A stretch of 64,000 nucleotides of DNA from Polyangiaceae bacterium (GTDB lineage Bacteria > Myxococcota_A > Polyangia > Polyangiales > Polyangiaceae): positions 1,178,001 to 1,242,000 of the forward strand of contig JAWKRG010000002.1 in assembly GCA_041389725.1 (NCBI GenBank). The letters run 5' to 3'. Both the position numbers and the translations under genes were made by a program. The notes beneath the pieces are model-generated. The model was given only the letters and a program-made list of their open reading frames with translations. It ran no database searches and was not told where the DNA came from. This document shows, in pieces, positions 27,103 through 36,857 of the stretch. The stretch's first letter is position 1. Each line of letters opens with the position of its first letter.

Positions 27103-27883
27103 CTACGGTGACGGCGTGTTGCCTTGGCAGTCGATCTTGGGCGGATTGGGGAAAGAGCCGATCGCCTTCGTCATCGCCCAGGTAGATCCGTCCAGATTCA
27201 GTGGAAGCGGTTTGGTCATGTCGCCGTCGGCCTCTCCACAGTGCTCGCCTTGTGTGCCGCACAGCGTTCCACGGAAGCTGGTGAGGTCCACACTCATGGG
27301 GCTGCCCGAGTTCGGGTTTGCTTCGCCTGGAATGTCCAACACCGGCAGGTCGACGTCGAACGCTCCATTGGTACTGGGCGCGACGATCACTTTCACGATG
27401 TTGCCGACCGGCGTAGAGTGGTCTGTTGCATCGAGGGCCTGGAACGCGAACACCAGGGCGTCCTGTGACGCTTGGAGGTTTGTGGAGAAACGAATCGGCT
27501 CGCTCTGGCTCGGTGCGGTACCCGAAAACGACGGTCCAAAGGCCAAAAAGTAGTCGCCCTCCACGTCCGCAGCCAGGAACGTACAGCCACCGCCAGCTAC
27601 AGCCACCGCCAGCCGCGCCGCCCGTCGCACCACCTGACGTGCCACCGGAAGCGAAGCCGCCCGTTGCACCAACGCCACCAGCGTTGCCCACTCCGCCGCT
27701 CCCACTGCCGCCGCCAGTGCCAACGGGCGATTCACAAAAGCCGGAGGCCGTGTTGCACACCATTCCACTGGGACACGCACCGCCATCCGCACAGGAAGTC
27801 GCACCCCCACCAGCGCCGGAGCTGCACCCCACCAAGCCGCCCACCATCACCGCCGTGAGCGCGCACACCACCCAGGTCCTCAT
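27103..27883 (-). pseudogene. Lipoprotein gene disrupted by a frameshift
   Basis: The first part (from ATG at 27883) encodes a signal peptide, lipobox GGLVGC, a Cys-rich stretch and a long Gly/Ala/Ser linker; the second part, in another frame, encodes a conserved-looking domain (LAADVEGDYFLAFGPSF onward). The two frames meet at an exact 16-bp tandem duplication (27582-27613). Removing one copy gives a continuous 254-codon frame with no other defect. The gene is thus either recently broken, phase-variable or contains an assembly error. The domain itself is not recognised. Homologous lipoproteins with the same linker style are common in such genomes. Confidence 0.85.
27582..27613. repeat. Exact 16-bp tandem duplication causing a frameshift
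   Basis: Two adjacent identical copies of TACAGCCACCGCCAGC at 27582-27597 and 27598-27613. Sixteen is not divisible by three, so the duplication breaks the reading frame of the lipoprotein gene on the minus strand. Confidence 0.95.
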
Positions 27884-27985
27884 GTCCGCGGGTGTAGCCG
27901 AGGCCACCGCCGCAGTCCACTCACGGTCCGCAGAGTCGGCACCACACATGGCCACTACGCCGTCGCTCGGCTATGACTGCCATCC

Positions 27986-28954
27986 ATGGGCGATCGAGTC
28001 CCGTCGTTCTTCATGCTCGTGCCTGGCCCTTGGCGTGAACCGACCGACGTGACGCGCGCCCTGGCCGAGCGAGGCATCGCCGCGAAGGTCACGGAGGCAA
28101 GTCCGATCGCCTCGGGCGAAATCCGAGTGGACCTCGTGGAAGACGGCAAACTGGCCGAGGCCCTCTCGTGGGGTAGGTTTGGGCCTCTTCCAGATGTGCT
28201 CCTGGCGCGGGTCGCTGCGTGTACGCGGGCAGCCTTGGTCGAATGCGGGTACCGACTCGACGAGGCCCCGGGCAAGGTGGCCGCACTGGGACGGACCTTG
28301 CGAGATGGCGGAGGCGTCGCACTGCGCATGGAGGCTTCAGGGGCAGCCTCTTCGTGGGAGCCTTGGCTCGAACAGCTGGAATCGAACGACCCGTTCCGCA
28401 TCTACGCGAGCGCGGTGCTCATCGTGCAAGACGACGACGGGCTGGTGTTTACCTGCGGCATGCATCAGTTCGATCTACCGGACGCGCAAATCACGATGGT
28501 CGAACCTCAGTACGCCATCGAGTGGCTCGACGCATTCTGTGTCTTCCAGCTTCAGGAACAAGCTGCTCTTGCCTCAGGTCACACCTTCTGCCCCCACCCC
28601 GGCGTGCCGCGGCGCTCCTTCGTGCGCTGGCCCGATCATCGCCATCATCCAGACGACGGCAGGCACAATCCCTTCGGAGTCTGGCGGTTTCTTGGACCAG
28701 ACGAAGCGGGACTAGAGGCGCGAGCACTCCTTCCCACGATCGTTCCTTCCCTGGCAGCGCTGCTCATGTCTACCGAAAGCAAAGCCGGTCGCCCACTCAC
28801 TCGCGCCGAGGTCGAGAGCCTCGTTTCGCGGAGTCCAGCGATCGCGCTGGAGCCACGGGCTGTTCGCGAACTGGAGCGATCACGCGGCTACGCAGACATC
28901 GAACCAGAGCTCGCTTGGGATCAGTGGCAAATCGTCCGACGCTCGCTGGCATGA
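27986..28954 (+). CDS. Protein of unknown function
   Basis: 322 aa, soluble, with no signal peptide. It contains a mixed alpha/beta core with a conserved-looking FTCGMHQFDLPDAQI segment, several His/Cys-rich stretches (HTFCPHPGVPRRSF, then HRHHPDDG) that could bind metal, and a C-terminal helical part. The composition recalls stand-alone DUF4261-type proteins, but I cannot confirm that. A -10-like TATGAC lies eight bases before the start at 27986 and there is no ribosome binding site. It is divergent from the disrupted lipoprotein gene. Confidence 0.7.
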   Translation: MGDRVPSFFMLVPGPWREPTDVTRALAERGIAAKVTEASPIASGEIRVDLVEDGKLAEALSWGRFGPLPDVLLARVAACTRAALVECGYRLDEAPGKVAALGRTLRDGGGVALRMEASGAASSWEPWLEQLESNDPFRIYASAVLIVQDDDGLVFTCGMHQFDLPDAQITMVEPQYAIEWLDAFCVFQLQEQAALASGHTFCPHPGVPRRSFVRWPDHRHHPDDGRHNPFGVWRFLGPDEAGLEARALLPTIVPSLAALLMSTESKAGRPLTRAEVESLVSRSPAIALEPRAVRELERSRGYADIEPELAWDQWQIVRRSLA

Positions 28955-29055
28955 GACTCCGCGCCATCGAGCATTGAACGATCGTTTGCGCAAGTTCTAC
29001 TCAATGTGCATTCATGTTCGCTAGGCGCGCGTAGCTGCGCTACGTTGGTCCGAGC

Positions 29056-30621
29056 ATGAACTGTCCGGGGTGCGGGTCGTTCAACTCTGTGCTTGCGACC
29101 GAGTGCGAGGACTGCGGTGAGCCGCTGACCGACGTGCCTGCGCGGAGGCGGGCACGGAGGCGAGCGGAGCCGTACCCGACCGATCCGGTTGCAGTGAGGT
29201 CGAGACCTGACGTTTCCACTGCACACCGAATCGCAGCCGCCTACATCCTGCTCACCGTACCGGCTACCATAGGGCTGTACTTGTACGCGCCTGCGCTGAC
29301 GAAGCACCTCTCCAGCTACACGACCGTGGGCGTTGTCATCAGCCTAGTGCTGGGCACCCTGATCTTGCGAGGAAGCTACTGGGCCCCACGTGCGGCCATC
29401 ACTCTGCAGGTGTTCGCGCTCGGCGGCGCCTTCTTCATGTCGGATCCGATCATGGCGATTCCGATCGGACTGTCGTCGATTGCGCTGCTCTTGCTGCTCG
29501 TTGACAACGCCTCTCCGGCGCGCATCGCGGTCGGGGCGGTCGCGGCGGCGTTGGTCACGCCCACGGCCGCAGCCGTCGGGGCGTGGGCACCTGACCATTG
29601 GCTCCCGCCGAAACAGATCCGACTGTTCGATGTGGGTGCGGCCACGACCGCGCTGAGCGGGCGCGAATTCGCTTACGAATTGGCGCTGGAATCGCCAGGG
29701 TGGCACCCGCTGAAACCACGAGCCCGGAAGCGGATTGGCCCTCGCAGCGACACGTACGTCGCCAACCTGAAGACCGGAGGGGAGATTCGGGTCTACGCGG
29801 ATCGAGCACTCGCGCGCCCCCCGACGGTGCTAGGGTACGAGCGCTCGGTAGTCGTTGCGCCTGGCACGCTGCTGGGCCCTCCCGAAGTGGTGCCGCCCCT
29901 GAAGCCCTACGCGGAGCGCTCACGCGTCGTCCGTGTCGCGTGGCGAGGCGAGGAACATCTGAGGCAAGGATTCCGCGCGAAGTTGGTTGGACGCGACTGG
30001 CGAATCGAGGTGTCGGTGGAGGTGCCTGTCGATCAGTTCGCGGAGCACGAGGTCGAGCTTCGCGCGATCGTGGACTCACTTCGAGTGCCAGACTCCGCTT
30101 TGCTGCCACCCGACGATGCGATCCCAGAGACCGATCCATCGCTCCCATTCACCATCACCGTGCACGGACGCGGCTGGCACCGAAGCAAGGGATACGCGGA
30201 ACTACGGAAGGATGCTGCGGCGGGGGCGACGCTCTGGGTTCAGCCATACCTGCAGTGCTTTCTATTGGTATGGCAAGAAGAAGGCTCCTTACTCGACACC
30301 ACCCTCGAGCAATCCGTAGAAGACCGCATAGCCAACATGAAGGAGCTCGGCCGACGCGTAGAGCGCATGGGGCCCGCCACGACCTCCGACAGTGGCAACG
30401 CGCTGGTCGTCAAGCTACGCATCAGCTGGGAGAAAGCGACCAAGATCGCGTGGCTTTCAATGGTTCGCCACGGCGACGACGCGCTCGTCGCAATGCTGGA
30501 GGTCCCGCCAGAATTCTCAGATATCGTGGCCGCGGACGCGCAAGCAACGCTCGCGTCGCTCCGACGCAAGGCTGACGCGGCCGCGCCCGTCTCGCCGAGC
30601 GACTCGCGGGTGCACGACTAG
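29056..30621 (+). CDS. Membrane protein with N-terminal zinc ribbon
   Basis: 521 aa. The N-terminus has two CxxC pairs (NCPGCGSFN and CEDCGEP), a zinc-ribbon module often found in predicted membrane proteins. A basic stretch and four hydrophobic helices follow (about 58-190), then a soluble C-terminal region of about 320 residues that contains two related halves (both with a GWH and a closing helix). The topology suggests a cytoplasmic ribbon and an outer domain. No function is known. The -10-like TACGTT ends nine bases before the ATG. Confidence 0.7.
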   Translation: MNCPGCGSFNSVLATECEDCGEPLTDVPARRRARRRAEPYPTDPVAVRSRPDVSTAHRIAAAYILLTVPATIGLYLYAPALTKHLSSYTTVGVVISLVLGTLILRGSYWAPRAAITLQVFALGGAFFMSDPIMAIPIGLSSIALLLLLVDNASPARIAVGAVAAALVTPTAAAVGAWAPDHWLPPKQIRLFDVGAATTALSGREFAYELALESPGWHPLKPRARKRIGPRSDTYVANLKTGGEIRVYADRALARPPTVLGYERSVVVAPGTLLGPPEVVPPLKPYAERSRVVRVAWRGEEHLRQGFRAKLVGRDWRIEVSVEVPVDQFAEHEVELRAIVDSLRVPDSALLPPDDAIPETDPSLPFTITVHGRGWHRSKGYAELRKDAAAGATLWVQPYLQCFLLVWQEEGSLLDTTLEQSVEDRIANMKELGRRVERMGPATTSDSGNALVVKLRISWEKATKIAWLSMVRHGDDALVAMLEVPPEFSDIVAADAQATLASLRRKADAAAPVSPSDSRVHD

Positions 30622-30708
30622 AGCTGTGGGTTTGCTGGCCGAACCGTAGACAAGTGCTCCAAACGGCTTGCCGTCGGAGTTCTGCCATCCGACGCTCGAG
30701 CGCACCCG

Positions 30709-33700
30709 ATGCGCTTCACTTCGACTGTGACCACGCTGTCCCCCACTGATCTGAGTGGCTTCGCCGAGTGTTCACACCGCACGTTGCTCGACTTTGCTGC
30801 GGCTCGAAAGCTATTGCGCCGCCCGGGCCGCAACCAGATCGAGGTCGAGCTGCTCGAAAAGCGCGGGCGTGAGCATGAGGCACGGGTGCTCGCGCACTTT
30901 GGAGCGGAAGGTTTGGAAGTGCACACGACTTCCCTGCACCTGGACCAGCCAGAGCTTGCCGCCCAAGAAACGGCGGCGGCGATGGAGCGCGGCTTCGATG
31001 TGATCTATCAAGGGACGCTGCTGCACGAGGGTTGGGTGGGACGGCCCGACTTTCTGTTGAAGGTGGAGGAGGGGCACTACGAGCCGGCTGATGCGAAGTT
31101 GGCGCGATCCGCAAAGGCAGCGGCGGTCCTGCAGTTGTGCGCCTACGTAGAGGCGCTCGGGGCAACCCAAGCGCGCGTGCCAGAGCACTTTCACTTGGCC
31201 CTCGGCACACTGCCACTCGAATTGCCTCGGCTACGCGCAGCGGAGTTCATGGCCTACTACCGCCGCGCGAAGGCCCAGCTCGCCGACTTCGTGCGCGCAA
31301 TCGGGCAGCACGAGGATCTGGCGGCGAGCCTCGCTGCGGCTGGCGAAAAGGAAAAGGAGGCAGGCCCTAGCGCCGCAAGCCCAGGCCCAAGCGCCGCAGC
31401 CCCAGGCGCAAGCAGCACGGGCCTGCCGAGGGACAGCGGCTTGCCCTACCCCGAGCCCGTGTCTCACTGCGGCGTCTGCCCGTGGTGGAAGCGCTGCGAA
31501 GATCGGCGTCGGGTGGACGACCACTTGTCTTTGGTTGCCGGCATCACGCGCAAGCAGCGTGAGAGGCTGACGGACCAAGGCACGACCCGTTTGGCGGAAC
31601 TTGCCGCGCTGTCGCCGAGCGTCTCGGTCCCCGGAATCGAACCCCAGCCCCTCGCGCGCATCCGCGAGCAAGCGCGCATCCAGGTCGAAGGCCGCGATGA
31701 AGATCACACGAAGCACGAGCTGCTCACGGAGTTCGATCCTGGAAGTGGGCTGGAAGCACTCCCCCAGCCGTGCCCCGGAGATCTGTTTTTCGATCTCGAA
31801 GGCGACGCCTTCTACGAATCGACGGGCCTGGAGTACCTCTTCGGGCTGGTCGAGCTTGGCCAGATCTCGCGTAGCTTCGTCAGTCGCACCGAAGGGGGGC
31901 CTCCGCACTACCTTTCGCACTGGGCCGCGAGCCGCGCCGAAGAGAAGTCGGCGTTCGAAGCCGTGATCGATCGCATCCAGGCAGGCCGCAACGAGTTTCC
32001 CGAGCTTCACGTGTATCACTTTGGCCATCGGGAGGCCGATGCAGTCCGCCGCCTCTCGTGCTTTCACAAGACTCGTGAAGACGTCGTCGACGACATGCTG
32101 CGCAACAAGGTGTTCGTCGACCTGCATCGCATGACGCGTCAGTCCCTGCGCGCTTCGGTGGAGAGCTACAGCCTGAAGCTGCTCGAGCCCCTCTACGGAT
32201 TCACGCGCAAGACCGAAGTCCGCGACGCCGCTCGTGCGATGCAGCTATTCGGCCGCTACCTGGAACTCGGTGGCCCCGACGGCAGCGACGACGCGCGAGC
32301 CGTCATCGCCTCCTACAACGAGGAGGACTGCCTTTCGACTTGGAAGTTGCGGGAGTTCCTGGAAGCCGAGCGACCGCGCCTCGAAGCGACCTTGAAGCGG
32401 AAGTTGACGCGCCCGACTTTCCGGGTGGTCGAACCGCCCGCGCGCGACAATCGCGAGCTGCAGCACGTCGTGGAAGACTTGACCCGTGAGTTGCCTGAGG
32501 ATCCAGGCTTGGACTCCCAGGAGCAAGCGGCCCGGCGGCTACTCGCGAACTTGTTGGAGTGGCATTGGCGGGAAGAGAAGTCGGGCTGGTGGGAATACCA
32601 CCGCGCGCTGGAGCTGACGCCTTCCGAGCGCTTGGAGGATTCGGCGGCGCTGAGCGGCCTGACGCACACGGGCGTAGTCGGGACGATCAAGCGATCCCAT
32701 GTGCACCGCTACGAATTCCCGCCGCAGCGCCATGGACTGCGCGCCAGCGCAGGCGCCGTCGATCCCGACACGGGGCACAGCGTGGATCTGATCGAGGTGG
32801 GCCCCGACTTCGTCCATGTACTGCGCGGTTCTGGCGCGGGCGACCGGCATCCCTCGGCGCTCATTCCGGGTGGCCCGGTCCGCACGGGAACCTTGAAGAA
32901 GAGCTTGCTGGAACTCGGCCGCCGCGTTGCGGATTCGGACGACAGCGCTCTCGGCGCACAGTGGGATCTGCTGCGGCGAAGCGCCCCGCGTCTCATGGCT
33001 CGCTCGTCTGGAAAGGCAGCTGCGCCCCGAGTGGAGCCCTCGACGGGAAGCGAGGCTTCTCTGAAACGCGCAGGCGAAGACGAAGAGGCCGCGCTGGTCC
33101 GCGTCGCGCTGGCCCTGGATGGCTCCGTGGTCTCGGTTCAGGGTCCGCCCGGTTCGGGCAAGACGCACTTGGCGGCCAAGCTCATCGGCGCGCTCGTGGC
33201 GCAGGGCCACAAGGTGGGCGTCAGCGCAAACAGTCACCAAGTGATCAAGAACCTGCTCGCGAAGGTGATCGAGCTGAAGCAGGTGCGTCCCGATCAGGTA
33301 CGCCACTACGACACCTATGCTGATAAGCGAGCCTTCCGCGAAGGAGCGCACGCCGAGGCGTTCGCCCTGGAGAGCAAGTACGACGTGCTTCGCACAGCGC
33401 TGGACTCGGGCAAGGTCTTGGTCGCCGGAGGCACAGCGTGGGCCTGGGCCAACGACGCGTTGGCTGGCAGCGTGGACTTCCTGGTTATCGACGAAGCGGG
33501 GCAGACTTCGCTGGCCAACGTTGTTTCGGCGTGCCGCGGCGCACGGAATCTGATCTTGGTAGGGGATCCCGCGCAGCTGGACCAACCGACCAAGGGCGTG
33601 CACCCACCCGGATCTGAAGTCTCGGCCCTGGAGCACATCATGGGCGACGCGAAGACGATGCCAGAACATCTGGGATTGTTCCTGCCTCAGACCCGGCGTC

Positions 33701-34314
33701 TGCACCCGGAGATCTGCGCGTTCACCTCGGAGGTCTTCTACGAAGGCCGGCTCCAGCCGCTGCCTGGGTTGGAGCGTCAGATCCTTCGCGCGCCGTCGCC
33801 GACCCGACTGCTCGGAGCGGGCCTGCGCTTCGTGCCCGTCGAACACCGGGCGAACACGGATCAGTCGGAACAAGAAGCCGATGCCGTCGCCACTTTGATC
33901 CAGGAACTGCTCGACAGTGGGGCAGAGTTCGTTTCTGCCGCAGGCAAGGCGAATGCGATCCGGCCCGACGACGTCTTGGTCGTCGCGCCCTTCAACACGC
34001 AGGTGAACCTGATTCGCTCCAAGGTTCCTGCCGGCATCCGCGTCGGCACAGTCGACAAGTTCCAGGGCAAGGAGGCGCCCGTCGTGCTCTACTCCCTTGC
34101 CTCTTCGTCCATCGAGGACGCCCCCCGCGGGATCTCGTTCTTGTTCAACCCGAGTCGCCTCAACGTCGCGACCTCCCGTGCGCGAGCCTTGGCCGTGGTC
34201 GTCGCGAGCCCCGAACTACTCGCCGCGCGCTGCCGTACTCCCGAGCAGATCAAACTGGCAAACGCGCTCTGCGCCTTCGTGGAGCGAGCCGAGACGTTGA
34301 CGTGGTCTACGTAG
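30709..34314 (+). CDS. TM0106-family RecB-like nuclease fused to a superfamily 1 helicase
   Basis: A 1201-aa multidomain DNA/RNA processing protein. The N-terminal RecB-like nuclease has a GRPDF and a PADAKL segment (about 107-130) and a Cys cluster CGVCPWWKRC (about 250-262). The middle has an RNase H-like DEDD segment, starting FFDLEGDAFYE and ending SYNEEDCLSTWKL. The helicase shows Walker A GPPGSGKTH at about 812, Walker B DEAGQTS, GDPAQLDQP, and VDKFQGKEAP near the end. It may act in DNA repair or in defence; no defence gene is nearby. ATG 30709 is supported by the immediate start of the nuclease domain. Confidence 0.88.
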   Translation: MRFTSTVTTLSPTDLSGFAECSHRTLLDFAAARKLLRRPGRNQIEVELLEKRGREHEARVLAHFGAEGLEVHTTSLHLDQPELAAQETAAAMERGFDVIYQGTLLHEGWVGRPDFLLKVEEGHYEPADAKLARSAKAAAVLQLCAYVEALGATQARVPEHFHLALGTLPLELPRLRAAEFMAYYRRAKAQLADFVRAIGQHEDLAASLAAAGEKEKEAGPSAASPGPSAAAPGASSTGLPRDSGLPYPEPVSHCGVCPWWKRCEDRRRVDDHLSLVAGITRKQRERLTDQGTTRLAELAALSPSVSVPGIEPQPLARIREQARIQVEGRDEDHTKHELLTEFDPGSGLEALPQPCPGDLFFDLEGDAFYESTGLEYLFGLVELGQISRSFVSRTEGGPPHYLSHWAASRAEEKSAFEAVIDRIQAGRNEFPELHVYHFGHREADAVRRLSCFHKTREDVVDDMLRNKVFVDLHRMTRQSLRASVESYSLKLLEPLYGFTRKTEVRDAARAMQLFGRYLELGGPDGSDDARAVIASYNEEDCLSTWKLREFLEAERPRLEATLKRKLTRPTFRVVEPPARDNRELQHVVEDLTRELPEDPGLDSQEQAARRLLANLLEWHWREEKSGWWEYHRALELTPSERLEDSAALSGLTHTGVVGTIKRSHVHRYEFPPQRHGLRASAGAVDPDTGHSVDLIEVGPDFVHVLRGSGAGDRHPSALIPGGPVRTGTLKKSLLELGRRVADSDDSALGAQWDLLRRSAPRLMARSSGKAAAPRVEPSTGSEASLKRAGEDEEAALVRVALALDGSVVSVQGPPGSGKTHLAAKLIGALVAQGHKVGVSANSHQVIKNLLAKVIELKQVRPDQVRHYDTYADKRAFREGAHAEAFALESKYDVLRTALDSGKVLVAGGTAWAWANDALAGSVDFLVIDEAGQTSLANVVSACRGARNLILVGDPAQLDQPTKGVHPPGSEVSALEHIMGDAKTMPEHLGLFLPQTRRLHPEICAFTSEVFYEGRLQPLPGLERQILRAPSPTRLLGAGLRFVPVEHRANTDQSEQEADAVATLIQELLDSGAEFVSAAGKANAIRPDDVLVVAPFNTQVNLIRSKVPAGIRVGTVDKFQGKEAPVVLYSLASSSIEDAPRGISFLFNPSRLNVATSRARALAVVVASPELLAARCRTPEQIKLANALCAFVERAETLTWST

Positions 34315-34412
34315 CCAGCATCTAGAGGAGATGGATTGGATGCCCCCAGCCTTTCCGCGTCGCGGCCAGGCCGGCGTCCTCGGCTTCGCCTCCGGGCCGC
34401 CGGCGCCCCCAA

Positions 34413-34433
34413 GCGCGGGCGCAGCGCCCGCGC
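34413..34433. repeat. Perfect GC-rich inverted repeat in an intergenic region
   Basis: GCGCGGGCGC-a-GCGCCCGCGC, extended by CCCCC on one side and GGGGG on the other. It lies between the nuclease/helicase stop and the next lipoprotein start. It could act as a transcription terminator, but no T-run follows, so this is unproven. Confidence 0.6.
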
Positions 34434-34486
34434 GGGGGACGCAACGCCATGGTCCTGGCGCTGTCTTGAAGTAGCATGCGCTTCCG

Positions 34487-35503
34487 ATGCATCGTCCCAA
34501 TGTCATCCTCGGTAGCTTGCTTGCGGCTGCGCTTTCCGGCTGTGTCATCAATGCGGCGAAGTCGCCGGTCGTGGAACCACAGGAATCGTCGGGGAAGGAT
34601 GGCGCAGCGACCGCACAGGCCGGAGCGTCTTTCCTGCTGCGCTATCGGACACACTTCCCGAAGACGGTCGACAGCTTGCTGCACGTGGAGGACCTCATTG
34701 CCGCCGGCAAAGCCAACGAGGCACTGGCCGCGCTGAATGAGACCACGCGCGTGTTCGAACAGGAGAATGGGGCGGCGCCGAGCGCTGTGTCTGAAGGCGG
34801 GCTCGACGAGGAGCTCGCACACGATCTGGACGAGGCGCGACGCGTGCTTCCAGCTACACAAGCGACGATCCGGGTCACCGCGATGATGATGACCGGCGAC
34901 CCATACGGCGCGCTGGGCGTGCTCGCGAACAACACCGCATCAGGTGGGTGTGACGGCCCGATCGAGGACGCTTGCACAAAGGCTCAGGAGGACATCAAAC
35001 AGGCGTTCCAGGGGATCTGGCTTCCCTTCGGCTCGGGGCTCGACATCTCATCCAGCGGCATCATCGATCAGACCATCGACACCGGCGTCATGGGGCTCGT
35101 TGATGAGAGCATCGCGAGAAAGAAGGCGGAGAACTACTCGAAGTACGTGGTGTTCGTTTACCCACAGCAAGTCAGTGCAGCCAAAGACGGGGGCCTGCAT
35201 TTGTCGTGGCTGGGGAAGCCAGTAAGTTGGCTTCGTGAGGAGTGTTCGCAGGTCGGGACGTTGAAAATCGAGGATGTGACGTTCGACGTGTCGCGGTGCA
35301 AGGACGTGCCTACTCGGTCAGCGCCTGCGGCGGTTTCGCTCGACGTTCCCGCCGAGGACGCTGCGTTGGTCAAGTCGCGCAAGAAGGGTGAGATGGTCGG
35401 TGTGGTTCTCGATGTCTCGAACCACAAGAAGAGTGGCAACAGTTGGTCATTGGGAACGGGGCGCGCCTTCTTCGTGGGTAGGTTCACGCAGCGCACCCAC
35501 TGA
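34487..35503 (+). CDS. Predicted lipoprotein, helical and acidic
   Basis: 338 aa with signal peptide and lipobox LSGC (about 16-19). The mature protein begins with a Ser/Glu-rich linker, continues with a helical region (LLHVEDLIAAGKANEALAALNE, TPR-like in character) and then a mixed domain with LEHVFVYPQQVSAAKDG-type strands; the C-terminus is basic. Function unknown. A -10-like TAGCAT ends nine bases before the ATG at 34487 and there is no Shine-Dalgarno site. Confidence 0.65.
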   Translation: MHRPNVILGSLLAAALSGCVINAAKSPVVEPQESSGKDGAATAQAGASFLLRYRTHFPKTVDSLLHVEDLIAAGKANEALAALNETTRVFEQENGAAPSAVSEGGLDEELAHDLDEARRVLPATQATIRVTAMMMTGDPYGALGVLANNTASGGCDGPIEDACTKAQEDIKQAFQGIWLPFGSGLDISSSGIIDQTIDTGVMGLVDESIARKKAENYSKYVVFVYPQQVSAAKDGGLHLSWLGKPVSWLREECSQVGTLKIEDVTFDVSRCKDVPTRSAPAAVSLDVPAEDAALVKSRKKGEMVGVVLDVSNHKKSGNSWSLGTGRAFFVGRFTQRTH

Positions 35504-35958
35504 GGCTTGATAGGCGCTGGCCCTGAGTTGTTGCGCCAGCTTCCACCCCGTCGGGTATCACGAAGCGCGTCGATCGTGGCGCTGCACGCCCCGCGTGCCT
35601 GCGGGCGTAGTGACAGCCCGGAGGGCTGGCACGAGCCAGCTTCCGCGTTCCGCCCTCGCTGATTCCGGCACCGGCACCGACACCGCCTCCGCCTCCGACA
35701 CCGCCTCCGCCGCTGTGTTCGACACGGCTCCCGACACCGTCACATTTCATCCGGCATGCGCCGCACACGTCCCCTCCTGCCGCGATCGCTTGGCCTTCGC
35801 GTCTCGAGTCGCTTCAGCGAGTTCTCGCGCGCGGCCAAGCGAGCGCGGCTTTGGAGGGGACCGCGGAGCCGCCGCGATCACGCGCATGCGCGCTGTGCCA
35901 CATCCGTTCATTGCGCGCGGCGGCGACGCGAGGGGAGGCATCAAAACCCTGGGCGCAC
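35504..35958. other. 455-bp intergenic region with hexamer repeats
   Basis: No convincing gene. Around 35665-35712 there is a run of short related units (CCGGCA, CCGACA, CCGCCT, CCTCCG) that would encode a Gly/Val/Ala-rich stretch on the minus strand, like the linkers of neighbouring lipoproteins. It could be the remains of a lipoprotein gene, but no signal peptide or lipobox is found in the open frame. Several GC-rich hairpins are also present. Confidence 0.4.
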
Positions 35959-36747
35959 TCACCACGCGGAGCCGCTGTAAGGGTCGTTGGCGGCGCGGTA
36001 GGGCTCGATGGCGGCGAGGGAGTAGCGTCGCAGATCGACGGGGATGAGGCGCTGCACGGCGTAGCCCTTGGGTGACGGGTGGACGGAGAGGGCGCGAAAG
36101 CGAACGCCCGCGCGACGGGCGAGGCGAGCCGCGCGCGCGAACTCGGGGTCATGCAGATCCGACGGGCGCACGGCGTCGGCGCCAGTGTGTTGCACCACGA
36201 ACAGGACGAGGGCGTCGTGTCCGGCTTGCACCATCTCGCTCAGTTCGTGCAGGTGTTTCGAGGCCCGGGCGCTGACGGAGTCGGGGAAGTAGCCGCGGCC
36301 ATCGGGGTAGACCAAGTGGCAGTTCTTGACTTCGATGAAGCGCTGGCGTCGGCCCGTGCGGAGCCAGAAGTCGGCGCGCGAGCCATTGCCGAAGCGACAC
36401 TCGCGACGCAGTTCGTCGTAGCGGACGAGCCCGGGGATCAAGCGTCGACGCAGCAGCTCTTCGACGATGCGATTGGCGAAGGTCGTGTTCGCTCCCACCC
36501 AGTGCTTGCCGGCACGCACCAACTCCAAGGTATGAGTCAAGGTGCGTTTGGCGGCAGGGTCGGCTTCGCTGACGCGCACTTCGGCGTCGGGGATCACGAG
36601 TCCTTCCATGCGGCCCGGGTTCACGCAGTGTGCCACGACGATGCGACCGTCCGCGAGGCGCACGTCCGCGAGGAATCGTTTGCGACGCCCGAGCAACGTG
36701 CCGACCTGCAAAGGGCGGGAGTGGGGCACGGTGAGAATGGGTGGCAT
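35959..36747 (-). CDS. sfsA: DNA/RNA nuclease SfsA
   Basis: A 262-aa protein of the SfsA family, originally linked to sugar-fermentation stimulation and now considered a nuclease. The markers are RKRFLADV, HCVNPGRMEGL, GANTTFANR, GSRADFWL, FIEVKNCHLVY and FPDSVSARASKHLHEL, in order and complete, with the DFWL and EVKN acidic residues fitting a PD-(D/E)XK-type site. The C-terminus is slightly longer than in E. coli. ATG 36747 is the natural start. The gene is divergent from the DUF3105 lipoprotein gene. Confidence 0.95.
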   Translation of the reverse strand: MPPILTVPHSRPLQVGTLLGRRKRFLADVRLADGRIVVAHCVNPGRMEGLVIPDAEVRVSEADPAAKRTLTHTLELVRAGKHWVGANTTFANRIVEELLRRRLIPGLVRYDELRRECRFGNGSRADFWLRTGRRQRFIEVKNCHLVYPDGRGYFPDSVSARASKHLHELSEMVQAGHDALVLFVVQHTGADAVRPSDLHDPEFARAARLARRAGVRFRALSVHPSPKGYAVQRLIPVDLRRYSLAAIEPYRAANDPYSGSAW

Positions 36748-36857
36748 GATTTCGTATCAGTCGGCGTGCGGCCTCGCGCGATCGCTAGCATGGCTTCACG
36801 CGGGCCGGCATCGCGGCGCAAGCGTGGGCTGGCATGCGACCGGGGGCACCTGCTAAC

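Noticed and set aside
35484..35768. Minus-strand Gly-rich open frame as a small lipoprotein gene
   Set aside because: It has a Gly-rich linker-like part but no signal peptide, lipobox or domain; at best a relic.
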